Assembly: GCF_003952465.1 (NCBI RefSeq) | Contig: NZ_CP034448.1 | Coordinates: forward strand, 310,001-374,000 | Origin: Mesorhizobium sp. M1B.F.Ca.ET.045.04.1.1 | GTDB lineage: Bacteria > Pseudomonadota > Alphaproteobacteria > Rhizobiales > Rhizobiaceae | Reading direction: 5' to 3' | Length of the DNA: 64,000 bases | In this document: positions 1-10,337 of the stretch, piece after piece | Numbering within the stretch: the first letter of the stretch is position 1 | Layout of the letters: every line of letters starts with the position of its first letter | Program-made: the position numbers and the translations under genes | Notes under the pieces: generated by a model | What the model saw: only the letters and a program-made list of their open reading frames with translations | Told to the model about the DNA's origin: nothing | Database searches by the model: none

Positions 1-134
1 TTGCCGGTGGCCGGATCGACCGTCATGCCGCAGACCGGATCGCGGACCACCGCTTCGGCTGCGGGCGCGGCACTCTTTGCGGAACAGCAGGCTGCGCCAT
101 GCGCATGATGATGGTTATGGTCGGAGTGGCTCAT
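1..134 (-). CDS. Copper-translocating P-type ATPase, N-terminal fragment
   Basis: Only the first 44 codons are in the window; the gene runs off the left edge. The visible N-terminus is His-rich (SDHNHHHAHGAA), has a CC pair, and then the motif DPVCGMTVDP, which is the YHS-type metal-binding segment found at the front of many Cu(I)/heavy-metal exporting P1B ATPases. The ATPase core is not visible, so metal specificity is inferred. Support comes from the upstream DNA, which carries a near-consensus CueR promoter (168-198), and from a CueR-type regulator encoded at 11940. The ATG at 134 fits the start of the motif-bearing frame. A YHS-domain protein of another kind is possible but less likely. 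Confidence 0.75.
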   Translation of the reverse strand, partial: MSHSDHNHHHAHGAACCSAKSAAPAAEAVVRDPVCGMTVDPATG

Positions 135-167
135 GATCAAATGCCTCGGAATTCTCGAATTGAGGCG

Positions 168-198
168 GAGGTAGTCCTTCCAGCAACTGGAAGGTCAA
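168..198 (-). promoter_or_regulatory. CueR/MerR-type promoter of the copper ATPase gene
   Basis: Read on the minus strand, TTGACC (-35, at 198-193) is followed by a 19-bp spacer and a TACCTC -10-like hexamer (173-168). The spacer holds a perfect dyad, CCTTCCAG-TTG-CTGGAAGG. A 19-bp spacer with this dyad is the signature of MerR-family copper promoters such as E. coli copA. The start codon of the ATPase lies 34 bp downstream. The matching regulator is probably the CueR-like gene at 11940-12353. Confidence 0.8.
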
Positions 199-312
199 GG
201 GCCGGTTTCGATTTTTGGAAAATTGGCCGGGCGGCCGCAGATCGTCCTCCTCTCAGGCGCGTTCGTCCGCCCCATACACAGCGCCGCGAAAACACGCTAT
301 AGACGCCGCCGA

Positions 313-3117
313 ATGGCAAAGATCTCCCTGAAACTCGACGAAATCATCGACGCCGACGCCTTGCGCCGCGACATGACGGCGCTGACGGCGGCAAGCGCCG
401 GCGACGGCTCCGGCAAGGCCACGCGCACGGCCGTCCTCCAGCTGCTCAAGGGCAGGCTTGGCGAAGGACGAAAGATCGCGGAGGCGATGCTGAAGGAGGA
501 TGGCGGCGGCAATGCCTGCGCCGAGCGACTGTCGCATCTGATGGATGAGCTGATCCGGGCGCTCTACGATTTCGCAGCGACCCATGTCTACCGGGTCAAG
601 AACCGCTCGGCGGCCGAGCGCATGGCGGTCGTCGCGGTCGGCGGCTATGGCCGCGGCACGCTGGCGCCGGGCTCCGACATCGACCTGTTGTTCCTGCTTC
701 CCTACAAGCAGACGCCGTGGGGCGAGCAGATCGTCGAATACATGCTCTACATGCTGTGGGACATGGGGCTGAAGGTCGGCCACGCCACCCGCAACATCGA
801 GGAATGCCTGAGGCTGTCGCGCACCGACATCACCATCCGCACCTCGATCCTGGAGGCCCGCTTCCTTTGGGGCGAACGCAAGCTCTATGACGAGTTGCTC
901 ACCCGCTTCGACCACGAAGTGGTGCGCACGACGGGGCCGGAATATGTGCAGGCCAAGCTCGCCGAGCGCGACGAGCGCCATGCTAAGGCGGGCGAGAGCC
1001 GCTATCTGGTCGAGCCCAATGTCAAGGACGGCAAGGGCGGCCTGCGCGACCTGCAGACGCTGTTCTGGATCGCCAAATACTTCTATCGCGTCCGCACCGG
1101 CGAGGAGCTGGTCGAGAAGGGCGTCTTCACCGAGGGCGAATACCGCGAGTTCCAGAAGGCCGAGGATTTTCTGTGGGCGGTGCGCTGCCACATGCACTTC
1201 CTCACCGGCAAGGCGGAAGAGCGGCTGCATTTCGACATCCAGCGCGAGATCGCGGAGCGGCTGGGCTACACCACGCATCCCGGCCTGTCGGCCGTCGAGC
1301 GCTTCATGAAGCACTACTTCCTGGTCGCCAAGGATGTCGGCGACCTCACCCGCATCTTCTGCGCCGCGCTCGAGGAGGAGCAGGCCAAGCATGTGCCTGG
1401 TTTCAACCGTATCTTCCTCACCTTCTCGCGGCGCAAGCGCAAGCTTGCCGGCACATCCGACTTCATCGTCGACAACCACCGCATCAACGTCGCCGACGAC
1501 ATGGTGTTCGAGCGCGACCCGGTCAATCTGCTGAGGCTATTCTGGTTCGCCGACAAGCATGGGCTGGAGTTCCACCCTGATGCGCTGAAGCTGCTCACCC
1601 GCTCGCTCGGCCTGGTCAACAAGTCGCTGAGGCGCGACGAAGAGGCCAACCGGCTGTTCCTCGACATCCTGACCTCGGACCGCAATGCCGAGCTGAACCT
1701 CAGGCGCATGAACGAGGCGGGACTGCTCGGCAAGCTGATCCCCGACTTCGGCAAGATCGTCGCCATGATGCAGTTCTCGATGTACCACCATTATACGGTC
1801 GACGAGCATCTCATCCGCTGCATCGGCGTGCTGGCCGAGATCGAGCGCGGCGACGGCGCGAAAGTGCATCCGCTGTCGCACTCGTTGATGCCGGGGCTGA
1901 AGAAAAGTCGCGAGGCGCTCTATGTCGCGGTGCTGCTGCACGACATCGCCAAGGGCCGGCCGGAGGACCATTCGGAAGCCGGCGCCAGGATCGCGCGGCG
2001 CATCTGCCCGCATATGGGACTGTCGGCGGCCGACACCGAGACCGTCGCCTGGCTGGTCGAGAACCATCTCGCGATGTCGATGACGGCGCAGACGCGCGAC
2101 CTCAACGACCGCAAGACAATCGAGGACTTTGCCTCGATCGTGCAGTCGGTCGAGCGGCTGAAGCTGCTCTTGATCCTCACCGTCTGCGACATCAGGGGCG
2201 TCGGGCCGGGCGTCTGGAACGGCTGGAAGGGGCAGCTGCTGCGCACGCTCTATTTCGAGACCGAGCTGCTTTTGACCGGCGGCTTCTCCGAGGTTTCGCG
2301 CGCCGAGCGCACAGCGGCGGCGCGCGAGCAGCTGGCCGAGGCGCTCTCCGCCTGGCCGGCGAAAGAGCGCAAGCGCTACGTCGCGCAGCACTACGAAAAC
2401 TATCTGCTCGCCGTCGACCTGCCCGACCAGCTGCGCCACGCCGAATTCATCCGCGAGGCGGATGCCGCCGGCAAGAAGCTCGCCACCATGGTCAAGACGC
2501 ACGAATTCGAGGCGGTGACCGAAATCACCGTGCTGGCGCAGGACCATCCGCGCCTGCTGTCGGTGATTGCCGGCGCGTGCGCGGCGGCCGGCGGCAACAT
2601 CGTCGACGCGCAGATCTTCACCACCTCGGACGGGCGCGCGCTGGACTCCATCCTGATCTCCAGGGAATTCGACCGCGACGAGGACGAGCGCCGCCGCGCC
2701 GAGCGCGTCGGCAAGCTGATCGAAGACGTTCTGTCCGGCAAGAGCTGGCTGCCCGAGATGATCGAGAAGCGGACCAAGCCGAAGCGCGGCGCCAAGGCCT
2801 TCCGCATTCAGCCGCGCGCCGAGATCCGCAACACGCTGTCGAACCGCTTTTCCGTGATCGAGATCGAGGGGCTGGACCGGCCGGGCCTGCTTTCCGAGAT
2901 CACCGGTGCGCTGTCCGACCTGTCGCTCGACATCGCCTCGGCGCACATCACCACTTTCGGCGAGAAGGTCATCGACACCTTCTATGTCACCGACCTCACC
3001 GGACAGAAGATCGATAGCCCGACGCGGACGGCCACCATCCACAAACGGCTGATCGACACACTGGAAGGCAACGCGCCCGAACGCAACGGCAAGGCCAAGG
3101 CGGCGGCCGCCGAGTGA
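313..3117 (+). CDS. glnD: [Protein-PII] uridylyltransferase / uridylyl-removing enzyme
   Basis: GlnD uridylylates PII proteins when glutamine is low and removes UMP when glutamine is high, so it is the nitrogen sensor of the cell. The 934-residue product has the full family layout. The nucleotidyltransferase motif GGYGRG...SDIDLLFL lies near residues 110-128, the HD motif [14 protein letters not shown] near 540, and two C-terminal ACT domains start near 735 and 850. The frame is open upstream to 223, but the ATG at 313 gives [10 protein letters not shown], the usual rhizobial length. murJ follows 46 bp downstream, as in many Rhizobiales, so co-transcription is likely. Confidence 0.97.
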   Translation: MAKISLKLDEIIDADALRRDMTALTAASAGDGSGKATRTAVLQLLKGRLGEGRKIAEAMLKEDGGGNACAERLSHLMDELIRALYDFAATHVYRVKNRSAAERMAVVAVGGYGRGTLAPGSDIDLLFLLPYKQTPWGEQIVEYMLYMLWDMGLKVGHATRNIEECLRLSRTDITIRTSILEARFLWGERKLYDELLTRFDHEVVRTTGPEYVQAKLAERDERHAKAGESRYLVEPNVKDGKGGLRDLQTLFWIAKYFYRVRTGEELVEKGVFTEGEYREFQKAEDFLWAVRCHMHFLTGKAEERLHFDIQREIAERLGYTTHPGLSAVERFMKHYFLVAKDVGDLTRIFCAALEEEQAKHVPGFNRIFLTFSRRKRKLAGTSDFIVDNHRINVADDMVFERDPVNLLRLFWFADKHGLEFHPDALKLLTRSLGLVNKSLRRDEEANRLFLDILTSDRNAELNLRRMNEAGLLGKLIPDFGKIVAMMQFSMYHHYTVDEHLIRCIGVLAEIERGDGAKVHPLSHSLMPGLKKSREALYVAVLLHDIAKGRPEDHSEAGARIARRICPHMGLSAADTETVAWLVENHLAMSMTAQTRDLNDRKTIEDFASIVQSVERLKLLLILTVCDIRGVGPGVWNGWKGQLLRTLYFETELLLTGGFSEVSRAERTAAAREQLAEALSAWPAKERKRYVAQHYENYLLAVDLPDQLRHAEFIREADAAGKKLATMVKTHEFEAVTEITVLAQDHPRLLSVIAGACAAAGGNIVDAQIFTTSDGRALDSILISREFDRDEDERRRAERVGKLIEDVLSGKSWLPEMIEKRTKPKRGAKAFRIQPRAEIRNTLSNRFSVIEIEGLDRPGLLSEITGALSDLSLDIASAHITTFGEKVIDTFYVTDLTGQKIDSPTRTATIHKRLIDTLEGNAPERNGKAKAAAAE

Positions 3118-3163
3118 CCATCACCATCCATTTGACGCAATTGCGCAGGCAGTCATCCACCGC

Positions 3164-4753
3164 ATGAGCCTTGTCAAGAAATTCGCCACCGTCGCTTCCG
3201 GCACGCTGATGAGCCGCGCGCTGGGTTTCGGCCGCGAGATGCTGATGGCGGCGGCCCTCGGCACCGGGCCGGTCGCCGACGCCTTCAACGCCGCCTTCCA
3301 GTTTCCCAACACCTTCCGCCGCCTGTTCGCCGAAGGCGCCTTCAACGCCGCCTTCGTCCCGCTGTTCGCCAAGGAGATCGAGACGCACGGCACCGACGGC
3401 GCCAAGCGCTTTTCCGAGGAAGTGTTCGGCGTGCTGTTCTCGGCGCTCCTGGCGCTGACCATCGCCATGGAGCTGGCGATGCCTTTGATCGTCCGCTACC
3501 TGGTGGCGCCGGGCTTCGCCGACATTCCGGGCAAGTTCGAGACGACGGTCCGGCTTGCGACGATCATGTTCCCGTATCTGATCTGCATGTCGCTCGGCGC
3601 CATGATGGCGGGCATGCTGAACTCGCTGCGCCGCTATTTCGCGGCGGCGATCGCGCCCGCCTTCCTCAACATCATCCTGATCAGCGTGCTCGCCTATGCC
3701 TGGTATCACGGGTTGGACGCGCATGACGTCGGCTTCGGGCTTTCCTGGGGCGTGCTGGTCGCGGGCATCGTGCAGCTCGCCATCGTCTGGGTGGCGGTGC
3801 GCCATGCCGGTATCTCGATCGGCTTCCGCCGGCCGAAAATGACGCCGAACGTCAAGCGGCTCTTGATCCTGGCGCTGCCGGCCGCGATCACCGGCGGCAT
3901 CACCCAGATCAACCAGCTGATCGGCACCGCGATCGCCTCGGGGCAGAACAGCGCCGTGTCGTCGCTTGCCTATGCCGACCGCATCTACCAGCTGCCGCTC
4001 GGCGTCGTCGGCGTTGCGGTGGCGATCGTGCTGTTGCCGGAACTGTCGCGGGCGCTGAAATCGGGCAACCTGATCGAGGCGGCCAATTTGCAGAACCGCT
4101 CGGTCGAGTTCACGCTGTTCATGACCTTGCCGGCGGCGGCCGCGCTCTGGGTGATGTCGGAACCGATCGTGCGGCTGGTCTATGAGCGCGGCGCCTTCGC
4201 CGCCAACCACTCGACGCCGATCGTCGCCTCGATCCTGGCGATCTTCGGCCTCGGCCTGCCGGCCTTCGTGCTGATCAAGGCCTTCACGCCCGGCTATTTC
4301 GCACGCGAGGACACGCGCACGCCGATGATCTTCGCCGCCATCTCGGTCGGCGTGAACGTCGCCACCGCGCTCACCTTATTCCCGTCGATGGGCGCGCCGG
4401 GCATCGCGGTCGCTTCGGCCGTCGCCGGCTGGGTCAACGCGCTGATGCTGCTCGGCATGCTGATAAGGCGCGGCCACTGGGGCCGCGACGTGCCGTTGCT
4501 GAAGCGCATTCCACGACTGGTGCTGTCGGCGGTGATCATGGCCGCGGCGCTCTACTTCGCCCAGCACTATTTCGCCGCAAAACTCGGACCCGGCTCGCCG
4601 CTGGTGGTCAAGGCAACGACGGTGCTTGCGTTGGTCGGCGGGGGTGCTGCGCTCTACTTCATCGCCGCCTTCGGCACTGGCGGCGCCGATTTCGGCATGA
4701 TCCGGAGAAATGTCAGGCGGGGCTCGGCAAAGGTGGCGCCGCCGTCGGAATGA
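3164..4753 (+). CDS. murJ: Lipid II flippase MurJ
   Basis: MurJ moves the peptidoglycan precursor lipid II across the inner membrane. The 529-residue product is hydrophobic throughout, with about 14 predicted membrane segments. It begins with the typical MSLVKKFATVASGTLMSR and carries the family segment GFGREMLMAAALG, followed by ADAFNAAFQFPNTFRRLFAEGAF. The gene starts 46 bp after glnD on the same strand and ends 14 bp before the convergent LysE-family gene. Length and motifs match the family and nothing looks degraded. Confidence 0.96.
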   Translation: MSLVKKFATVASGTLMSRALGFGREMLMAAALGTGPVADAFNAAFQFPNTFRRLFAEGAFNAAFVPLFAKEIETHGTDGAKRFSEEVFGVLFSALLALTIAMELAMPLIVRYLVAPGFADIPGKFETTVRLATIMFPYLICMSLGAMMAGMLNSLRRYFAAAIAPAFLNIILISVLAYAWYHGLDAHDVGFGLSWGVLVAGIVQLAIVWVAVRHAGISIGFRRPKMTPNVKRLLILALPAAITGGITQINQLIGTAIASGQNSAVSSLAYADRIYQLPLGVVGVAVAIVLLPELSRALKSGNLIEAANLQNRSVEFTLFMTLPAAAALWVMSEPIVRLVYERGAFAANHSTPIVASILAIFGLGLPAFVLIKAFTPGYFAREDTRTPMIFAAISVGVNVATALTLFPSMGAPGIAVASAVAGWVNALMLLGMLIRRGHWGRDVPLLKRIPRLVLSAVIMAAALYFAQHYFAAKLGPGSPLVVKATTVLALVGGGAALYFIAAFGTGGADFGMIRRNVRRGSAKVAPPSE

Positions 4754-4767
4754 CGGGCGGCCGGCCC

Positions 4768-5394
4768 TCACCCGCGCTCCAGCGCCAGCCTTGCGCCGAA
4801 CAGAATGAGCAGGCCGCCGGCTATGCGGTCGATGGTGCGGCGCAGCCGCCGGTAGCCGTTCGAGACGGCTTCGGCCGCGAACAGCCAGACCACGCAGGCA
4901 TACCAGCCGACCGAGATCGCCACCATGAGCGCGACAGACGCGACACCCAGCGCCAGCGAGGGCTGCGCCGGCAGGGCGACGGCGAAGATGCTGGCCACTG
5001 AAAGCGCCGAACGCGGATTGGCAAGGCTGGTCGCAAGACCGATCCAGAAGGCGCGCCCGGTCGAGAATCCCTTGCTATCGATAGCCAATTCGCCGTCGGC
5101 CGCGCTGCGCTTCTCGGCAATGCCGATCAGCCTTATGCCCGAATAGATCAGGTAGCCGGCGCCGGCGAGCTTCAACGTTGCATAAGCCCAGGGCGCCGCA
5201 AGAAACAGGGCCTTGATGCCGGCAAGCCCGCAGACGCCCCAGATGACGGTGGCGATACCGATGCCGCAGACGGCGGCGAGGCCGGCACCGCGCGAGCGCG
5301 CCACCGCGATCCGCGCCGTCATCAGGAAGTTCGGCCCGGGCGAAACCGCCGCGACCAGCCAGACGGACGCGACGGCGAGCAGATGTGAAAGCAT
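4768..5394 (-). CDS. LysE/RhtB-family amino-acid exporter
   Basis: A 208-residue inner-membrane protein with about six hydrophobic segments. The N-terminal motif VAAVSPGPNFLMTARIAVARSRG is typical of the LysE/RhtB translocator family, which exports amino acids such as homoserine, threonine or lysine. The substrate cannot be told from sequence. It is convergent with murJ and faces a long gene-poor stretch upstream (5395-6082). Confidence 0.88.
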   Translation of the reverse strand: MLSHLLAVASVWLVAAVSPGPNFLMTARIAVARSRGAGLAAVCGIGIATVIWGVCGLAGIKALFLAAPWAYATLKLAGAGYLIYSGIRLIGIAEKRSAADGELAIDSKGFSTGRAFWIGLATSLANPRSALSVASIFAVALPAQPSLALGVASVALMVAISVGWYACVVWLFAAEAVSNGYRRLRRTIDRIAGGLLILFGARLALERG

Positions 5395-5496
5395 GATGAG
5401 TATCCCAGAAACGAGACCGCCATGCTAGGCCAGACAGATCCAGGCTGGCTAGGGGCCAATCGGCACTCGCGCGGCTGGCCTCTTGATCCTGAAATA

Positions 5497-5670
5497 TCAG
5501 TCCTCGCCAGACAATTCATCGTAGATCGGACCCGGCAACGGCTCACGTGCCCTTTTGCCAAGTTCGATCCCGAATTCGGCCCGAAGCCGCGCCGCTGTCT
5601 AAAGCGGCGTCTCGCGGTCCGGTCGACGCTCCGGAGTATTCTCGACATTGATGTTGCCGGTGACGGGCAT
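5497..5670 (-). pseudogene. Possible small gene with an internal amber stop
   Basis: Reading from ATG 5670, one frame gives MPVTGNINVENTPERR and so on for 23 codons, then a TAG (5601-5599). It continues in the same frame for 33 more codons ending ...PGPIYDELSGED before a TGA at 5499-5497. The second half (RLRAEFGIELGKRAREPLPG) has a protein-like composition. This fits a small gene broken by one nonsense mutation, but two short chance frames cannot be excluded. No family is recognised. The rest of 5395-6082 holds only the repeat at 5728-5913. Confidence 0.3.
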
Positions 5671-5727
5671 CCATTTCCCATGAGCTCGTATGCAGAATGT
5701 GTTGCATCATATCATACTTCTCGATGT

Positions 5728-5913
5728 CGGCGCCGCCCCTCATCCGCCTGCCGGCACCTTCTCCCCGTACAGTGACGGGGAGAAGGAAGACGGCCGCAAT
5801 GCTGGCGCCATTCCTGCAACGCTGGCGATTGGCGAAACCGGTGATGATGGCGTCTTTCTCCCCGTCACTATACGGGGAGAAATGTCCGGCAGGACAATGA
5901 GGGGCAGCGCCGC
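5728..5913. repeat. Long-armed palindromic intergenic repeat, copy 1
   Basis: An about 186-bp element with outer arms CGGCGCCGCCCCTCAT and ATGAGGGGCAGCGCCG, and inner hairpins built on CTTCTCCCCGT / ACGGGGAGAAG. A second copy of the same design and size is at 15178-15362, with the same outer arms and the same inner CCCCGTATAGTGACGGGG core. It lies in a gene-free gap upstream of trpS. It has no coding content. Confidence 0.85.
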
Positions 5914-6082
5914 CGTTGCAGACTAAAGCGCGCTACCCAAACAGCATCGGGCCGCACCTGAAGCAGTTGCTCCGTCTCGATTGCAACCGCCTCTTGATCC
6001 CGCATGCACCTTCGTCCATAAGCGCGCCGTCGCAAGACTTTCGCCGCGCGCGAAATGGCCCTCCACAAGCCCTGGGGAACTC

Positions 6083-7150
6083 ATGTCCGCCTTCAAGCCA
6101 CTCGTCTTTTCGGGCGTCCAGCCGACCGGCAATCTGCACCTCGGCAACTATCTCGGCGCCATCAAGAAATTCGTCGCCCTCCAGGAACAGTCCGACTGCA
6201 TCTACTGCGTCGTCGACCTGCATTCGCTGACGGCGCAGCTCGTCTATCAGGATCTCGGCGACCAGACCCGCTCGATCACCGCGGCGTTCCTCGCCTCCGG
6301 CATCGATCCCAAGAAGCATATCGTCTTCAACCAGTCGCGGGTTATCCAGCATGCGGAGCTTGCCTGGATCTTCAACTGCGTGGCGCGCATCGGCTGGATG
6401 TACCGCATGACGCAGTTCAAGGACAAAGCCGGCAAGGACCGCGAGAACGCCTCGCTCGGCCTGCTCGCCTATCCGAGCCTGATGGCGGCCGACATCCTGC
6501 TCTACCGCGCCACCCATGTGCCGGTGGGCGAGGACCAGAAGCAGCATCTGGAACTGACCCGCGACATCGCGCAAAAATTCAACAACGACTTCTCCGAGCG
6601 CATCGCGGCGCTCGGCGTCGGCGTCGAGATGAAGATAGGCGAGGAGACGGTGAACGGCTATTTCCCGATCACCGAGCCGGTGATCGGCGGCCCGGCGGCG
6701 CGCATCATGAGCTTGCGCGACGGCTCGAAGAAGATGTCGAAGTCGGACCCGTCGGATCTGTCGCGCATCAACCTGACGGACGATGCCGACACCATCTCGA
6801 AGAAGATCCGCAAGGCCAAGACCGACCCGGAAGCCTTGCCGAGCGAGCTCGACGGGCTGGAAAGCCGGCCGGAAGCGGAAAACCTGGTCGGCATCTATGC
6901 AGGGCTGGCCGAAATCTCGAAGGCCGATGTGCTGAAGGAATATGGCGGCCAGCAGTTTTCCGTGTTCAAGCCGGCGCTCGCCGACCTTGCGGTGGAAAAG
7001 CTCGCGCCCATCGCTTCCGAGATGCGCCGCATCGAGGGCGACCGGGCCTATGTCGATGCCGTGCTCAAGGATGGCGGCGACCGCGCCCGCGCGATCGCCG
7101 AGGGCACGATGAAGACGGTGCGCGACATCATCGGCCTGCTGCAGGACTGA
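6083..7150 (+). CDS. trpS: Tryptophanyl-tRNA synthetase
   Basis: Charges tRNA-Trp with tryptophan using ATP. The 355-residue class I synthetase shows the HIGH-like motif [10 protein letters not shown] (residues 16-25) and the KMSKS loop KKMSKSD near residue 216. The ATG at 6083 gives [16 protein letters not shown], the conserved N-terminus, although the frame stays open back to 5981. The universal stress gene lies 137 bp downstream on the same strand, a common Rhizobiales arrangement. Confidence 0.97.
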   Translation: MSAFKPLVFSGVQPTGNLHLGNYLGAIKKFVALQEQSDCIYCVVDLHSLTAQLVYQDLGDQTRSITAAFLASGIDPKKHIVFNQSRVIQHAELAWIFNCVARIGWMYRMTQFKDKAGKDRENASLGLLAYPSLMAADILLYRATHVPVGEDQKQHLELTRDIAQKFNNDFSERIAALGVGVEMKIGEETVNGYFPITEPVIGGPAARIMSLRDGSKKMSKSDPSDLSRINLTDDADTISKKIRKAKTDPEALPSELDGLESRPEAENLVGIYAGLAEISKADVLKEYGGQQFSVFKPALADLAVEKLAPIASEMRRIEGDRAYVDAVLKDGGDRARAIAEGTMKTVRDIIGLLQD

Positions 7151-7172
7151 TCGCTCCTGCCTCGCCGACTTT

Positions 7173-7246
7173 CATCACCGCGCCGGCCGGCTTGCGCCGG
7201 TCCGGGGCATCACCGTGCCGGCCGGCGGCTTGCCGCCGGTCCGTGG
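7173..7246. repeat. Two tandem imperfect GC-rich hairpin units
   Basis: Two direct copies of a unit beginning CATCACCG and containing GCCGGCCGG...TTG...CCGGTCCG (about 7173-7206 and 7208-7246). Each unit is self-complementary and would fold into a GC-rich hairpin in the trpS-usp transcript. This could be an attenuating or mRNA-stabilising structure; no U-tract follows. Confidence 0.45.
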
Positions 7247-7287
7247 CGGTGGCAGATTGCGGCCGAATTGATACAGAGCAGATAGAC

Positions 7288-7779
7288 ATGGTCTCCAAAC
7301 GCCTCAGCCGCGAAGCCGGCCATCGCCGCAAGTTCCTGGCGATCATCGACGACACGCCCGAATGCGAGCGCGCCGTCGCCTACGCCTCGAAGCGGGCGCA
7401 GAGCACCAGCGGCGTGCTGGTGCTGCTCTATGTGATCGAGCCGGACGATTTCCAGCATTGGCTGGGGGTCGAGAAGATCATGCGCGAGGAAGCGAATGCA
7501 ACCGCGCGCGCGGCGCTCGATAGCTACGCCAACAAGGTGCGCCAGAAAGTCGGCATCGAGCCCGAGCTGGTGGTGCGCGAAGGCAAGCCGACCGAAGAGA
7601 TCCACAAGCTGATCGAGGAAGACCAGGACATCGCCATCCTGGTGCTGGCGGCCGGCGCCGGCAAGGAAGGTCCGGGACCTCTGGTGAGCGCCGTGGCCGG
7701 CCGGGGCGCGGCCTTCCCCATCCCGGTCACCGTGGTGCCGCAGAACCTCTCCGACGAGGAAATCGAGAGCCTGGCCTGA
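7288..7779 (+). CDS. Universal stress protein (UspA family)
   Basis: A 163-residue cytoplasmic protein with the UspA fold. The start of the domain is KFLAIIDDTPECERAVAYA, and the nucleotide-binding end region is seen in VLAAGAGKEGPGPLVSAVAG followed by FPIPVTVVP. In this family the G-x2-G-x9-G(S/T) loop binds ATP; here the loop is GAGKEGPGPLVS-like and somewhat divergent, so ATP binding is uncertain. It starts at ATG 7288 downstream of trpS. The role is inferred from the family only. Confidence 0.9.
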   Translation: MVSKRLSREAGHRRKFLAIIDDTPECERAVAYASKRAQSTSGVLVLLYVIEPDDFQHWLGVEKIMREEANATARAALDSYANKVRQKVGIEPELVVREGKPTEEIHKLIEEDQDIAILVLAAGAGKEGPGPLVSAVAGRGAAFPIPVTVVPQNLSDEEIESLA

Positions 7780-7917
7780 TCGGCGGCGGTTCCGAGGCAA
7801 GCACTCACTTCCATAACACATATTGGTGCGGCCGCATCCATATCGCGGCCCCTTGGCCTGGCTTTGCAGCGCGCCATTTTGGAATCGTCAAGCAGGCGAT
7901 ATTCCAATGGAGGGCCG

Positions 7918-10239
7918 ATGGCCAAACCGAAGCGCGGGGCAAGCCGAAGCAAAAAGTCGACACATCAAAGCGAGGCGGCCGGACCATCGGTGCAGCCCCG
8001 CTCGCAGGCAGCGCGATCCCAGGAAAGAGCCCGGCAGACGCCTCATGCGCAGCAGGAGCGCAAGCGCCGCGTGCTCGCCAAGGGCCATCCGGCGATGGTG
8101 GACAGCATTGCCGGCGCGGTTACCGTGAAGAATCTCGATCTCTACTATGTCGTCGCTTCCGACGCGCAGATCCCCTTGAAAGGCGGGCACGGCTTCGGGC
8201 TCTATTTCCACGACTGCCGCTTCCTCGGCGGCTACGAGATGACATTGGGCGGCTTGCCCCCGATCGTGCTGGCCTCGACAGCGCAAAAGGGTTACGCCGC
8301 GCTTTTCGAATTGGCCAATCCCGACCTCCATTGCGATGGAGGTCGACTGATCCCCAAGGACGAGCTCGGCATCCGCTGGGAACGCATTCTCGATGCGGGG
8401 CGAACATGCGTGCGGGAGGTTCTGACCATCCAGAATTTCGGCAACGAATCGCATGGCTTTCCGCTAGCCCTGCACTTCGGCGCCGGTTTCGAGGACATTT
8501 TCAATGTGCGCGGGCTGGTGCCGAAATATCTCGGCAGGTCCGAGCGGCCCGTCTGGCGCGACGGCAGGCTGCATTTTGTCTATCATGGCGCCGATCGCGT
8601 TCGCAGAACGGCAACAATCGTCTTCTCGCCGGCACCCGACGCCATGCACAAGACGACGGCCGAGTTCCGGTTCGATGTGCCGTCGGGCGAAAAGCGCACC
8701 ATCGCAATCACCATAGAACTGAAGGAACTGCCAGAACGGCCAGAAGCCGAGCAGTTGAACCAACACCCGACGTTTGCTCTCGACGGTTTTGCCGGAAAGG
8801 TTCAGGCGGACACCGAAGAATGGCTGGAGCAACATACGAAATTCGACAGCGACAGCCTGCTGCTCAACAGCATCATGGACCGCTCGCTGCGCGACCTCGC
8901 GGTGCTCAGATCGGATTTTGGCAACAGGGAGTATTTCGCGGCCGGCGTGCCGTGGTTCGTCGCCCTTTTCGGGCGAGACAGCCTGGTCGTCGCGCACGAG
9001 ATGCTCGCCTTTCAGCCGGAGATCGCAGCCCAGACGCTGCGCCTTCTTGCCAGCTATCAGGGACGTCGAACGGATCGATGGCGTGAGGAGCAGCCGGGCA
9101 AGATCCTGCATGAGCTGCGCGTCGGCGAGCTCGCTCGCGCAGGCAATGTCCCGCATGCCAGGTTCTACTGCACGGTGGACGCGACCCCGCTCTTCCTGCT
9201 GCTTCTCGGCCGCTATGTTGCGTGGACAGGCGATCTGGGACTGTTCCGCGAACTGCAGGAGCCGGTGGAACGGGCTTTGGGCTGGATCGCCAAGGCCGGA
9301 GACAATCACGGCGAAGGCTATCTCAAATATCGGACCATATCGGAGAGCGGCCTCGTCAACCAGGGATGGAAGGATTCGGCCGACGCGATCGTCAGGACCG
9401 ACGGCAGCATCGCCAGGCCGCCGATCGCGCTTGTCGAGGCGCAGGGCTATGTCTTTGCCGCCAAACATGCCGTCGCCGACCTTTACGAACGCACTGGCGA
9501 CCGTGATCGCGCCAAAAAGCTTCGCGGCGAGGCCGAACGGCTTCGAACACGGTTCAACCACGACTTCTGGTGCGAGGACCTGGGCGCCTTTGCGCTGGCG
9601 CTCGAAGCGCGAGGCCGCCAGGTCGCGGTCGTTTCCTCGAATCCGGGCCATGCGTTGTGGACCGGCATCGCGGACCATGGCAAGGGCCGCCGAACGGTGC
9701 TGCGGCTGATGCAGGACGACATGTTCAACGGCTGGGGCGTGCGCACGCTCTCGAGCGCGGAGCGTCGCTACAATCCCGTGGGATACCACCTCGGAACCGT
9801 CTGGCCGCACGACAACGCGCTGCTGGCGGCCGGCTGCCGACGCTATGGCGAGGACGACGCGGCGCTGCAGATCTTCACCGCTATCGCCGAGGCGGCCATG
9901 CACTTCCGGCATCATAGGCTGCCCGAGGCGATGGCGGGCTTTCAGCGCAAGGATTTTCAGGTGCCGGTGCACTATCCCGTGGCCTGCCACCCGCAAGCGT
10001 GGGCGGCGGGCGCGGTGCCATTCATGGTGACCACCTGCCTCGGGCTGGAACCTGACGCCCTCGCAGGCAAGCTTCGGATCGTGCGGCCGCGGCTGCCCGA
10101 TTTCGTCAACCGCATCGCGCTTCGCGGGCTGCGGGTCGGCGAGGCAAGTGCCGATCTCGAATTCAGGCGGACGGCCGACGGGGCCGAGGTGAACATTCAG
10201 AAGACGAGTGGACAACTCAGCGTGGAAGTCGGAGGATAG
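7918..10239 (+). CDS. Amylo-alpha-1,6-glucosidase / glycogen-debranching-like protein
   Basis: The 773-residue product has a basic, low-complexity N-terminal tail (residues 1-65), then an N-terminal beta-rich domain typical of bacterial glycogen-debranching N-bis proteins (VKNLDLYYVVASDAQIPLKG...FHDCRFLGGYEM), then a six-hairpin glycosidase domain from about residue 300. The latter contains VPWFVALFGRDSLVVAHEM near 350 and the segment YHLGTVWPHDNALLAAG, both hallmarks of this group. Start ATG 7918 has a GGAGGG ribosome site just upstream. The substrate is not proven; related proteins are often called debranching enzymes or act on trehalose or other alpha-glucosides. It is apparently monocistronic. 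Confidence 0.85.
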   Translation: MAKPKRGASRSKKSTHQSEAAGPSVQPRSQAARSQERARQTPHAQQERKRRVLAKGHPAMVDSIAGAVTVKNLDLYYVVASDAQIPLKGGHGFGLYFHDCRFLGGYEMTLGGLPPIVLASTAQKGYAALFELANPDLHCDGGRLIPKDELGIRWERILDAGRTCVREVLTIQNFGNESHGFPLALHFGAGFEDIFNVRGLVPKYLGRSERPVWRDGRLHFVYHGADRVRRTATIVFSPAPDAMHKTTAEFRFDVPSGEKRTIAITIELKELPERPEAEQLNQHPTFALDGFAGKVQADTEEWLEQHTKFDSDSLLLNSIMDRSLRDLAVLRSDFGNREYFAAGVPWFVALFGRDSLVVAHEMLAFQPEIAAQTLRLLASYQGRRTDRWREEQPGKILHELRVGELARAGNVPHARFYCTVDATPLFLLLLGRYVAWTGDLGLFRELQEPVERALGWIAKAGDNHGEGYLKYRTISESGLVNQGWKDSADAIVRTDGSIARPPIALVEAQGYVFAAKHAVADLYERTGDRDRAKKLRGEAERLRTRFNHDFWCEDLGAFALALEARGRQVAVVSSNPGHALWTGIADHGKGRRTVLRLMQDDMFNGWGVRTLSSAERRYNPVGYHLGTVWPHDNALLAAGCRRYGEDDAALQIFTAIAEAAMHFRHHRLPEAMAGFQRKDFQVPVHYPVACHPQAWAAGAVPFMVTTCLGLEPDALAGKLRIVRPRLPDFVNRIALRGLRVGEASADLEFRRTADGAEVNIQKTSGQLSVEVGG

Positions 10240-10337
10240 GCCCGCCATGGCTGGAGCGCTTCGCCGGGGCAAAAACATTCCGCCAGCCAGCGGTTCGGGC
10301 GACGCGTTTCGCTTGAATGTCCAGCCGATAGAGCCTA

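Noticed and set aside
253..1479. A 408-codon minus-strand frame inside glnD
   Set aside because: GlnD is full length with all domains on the other strand; the minus frame is a high-GC shadow.
5728..5913. CRISPR-like repeat or insertion-sequence end
   Set aside because: The unit is a palindrome present as single dispersed copies, with no spacer series, no transposase and no clear target duplication.
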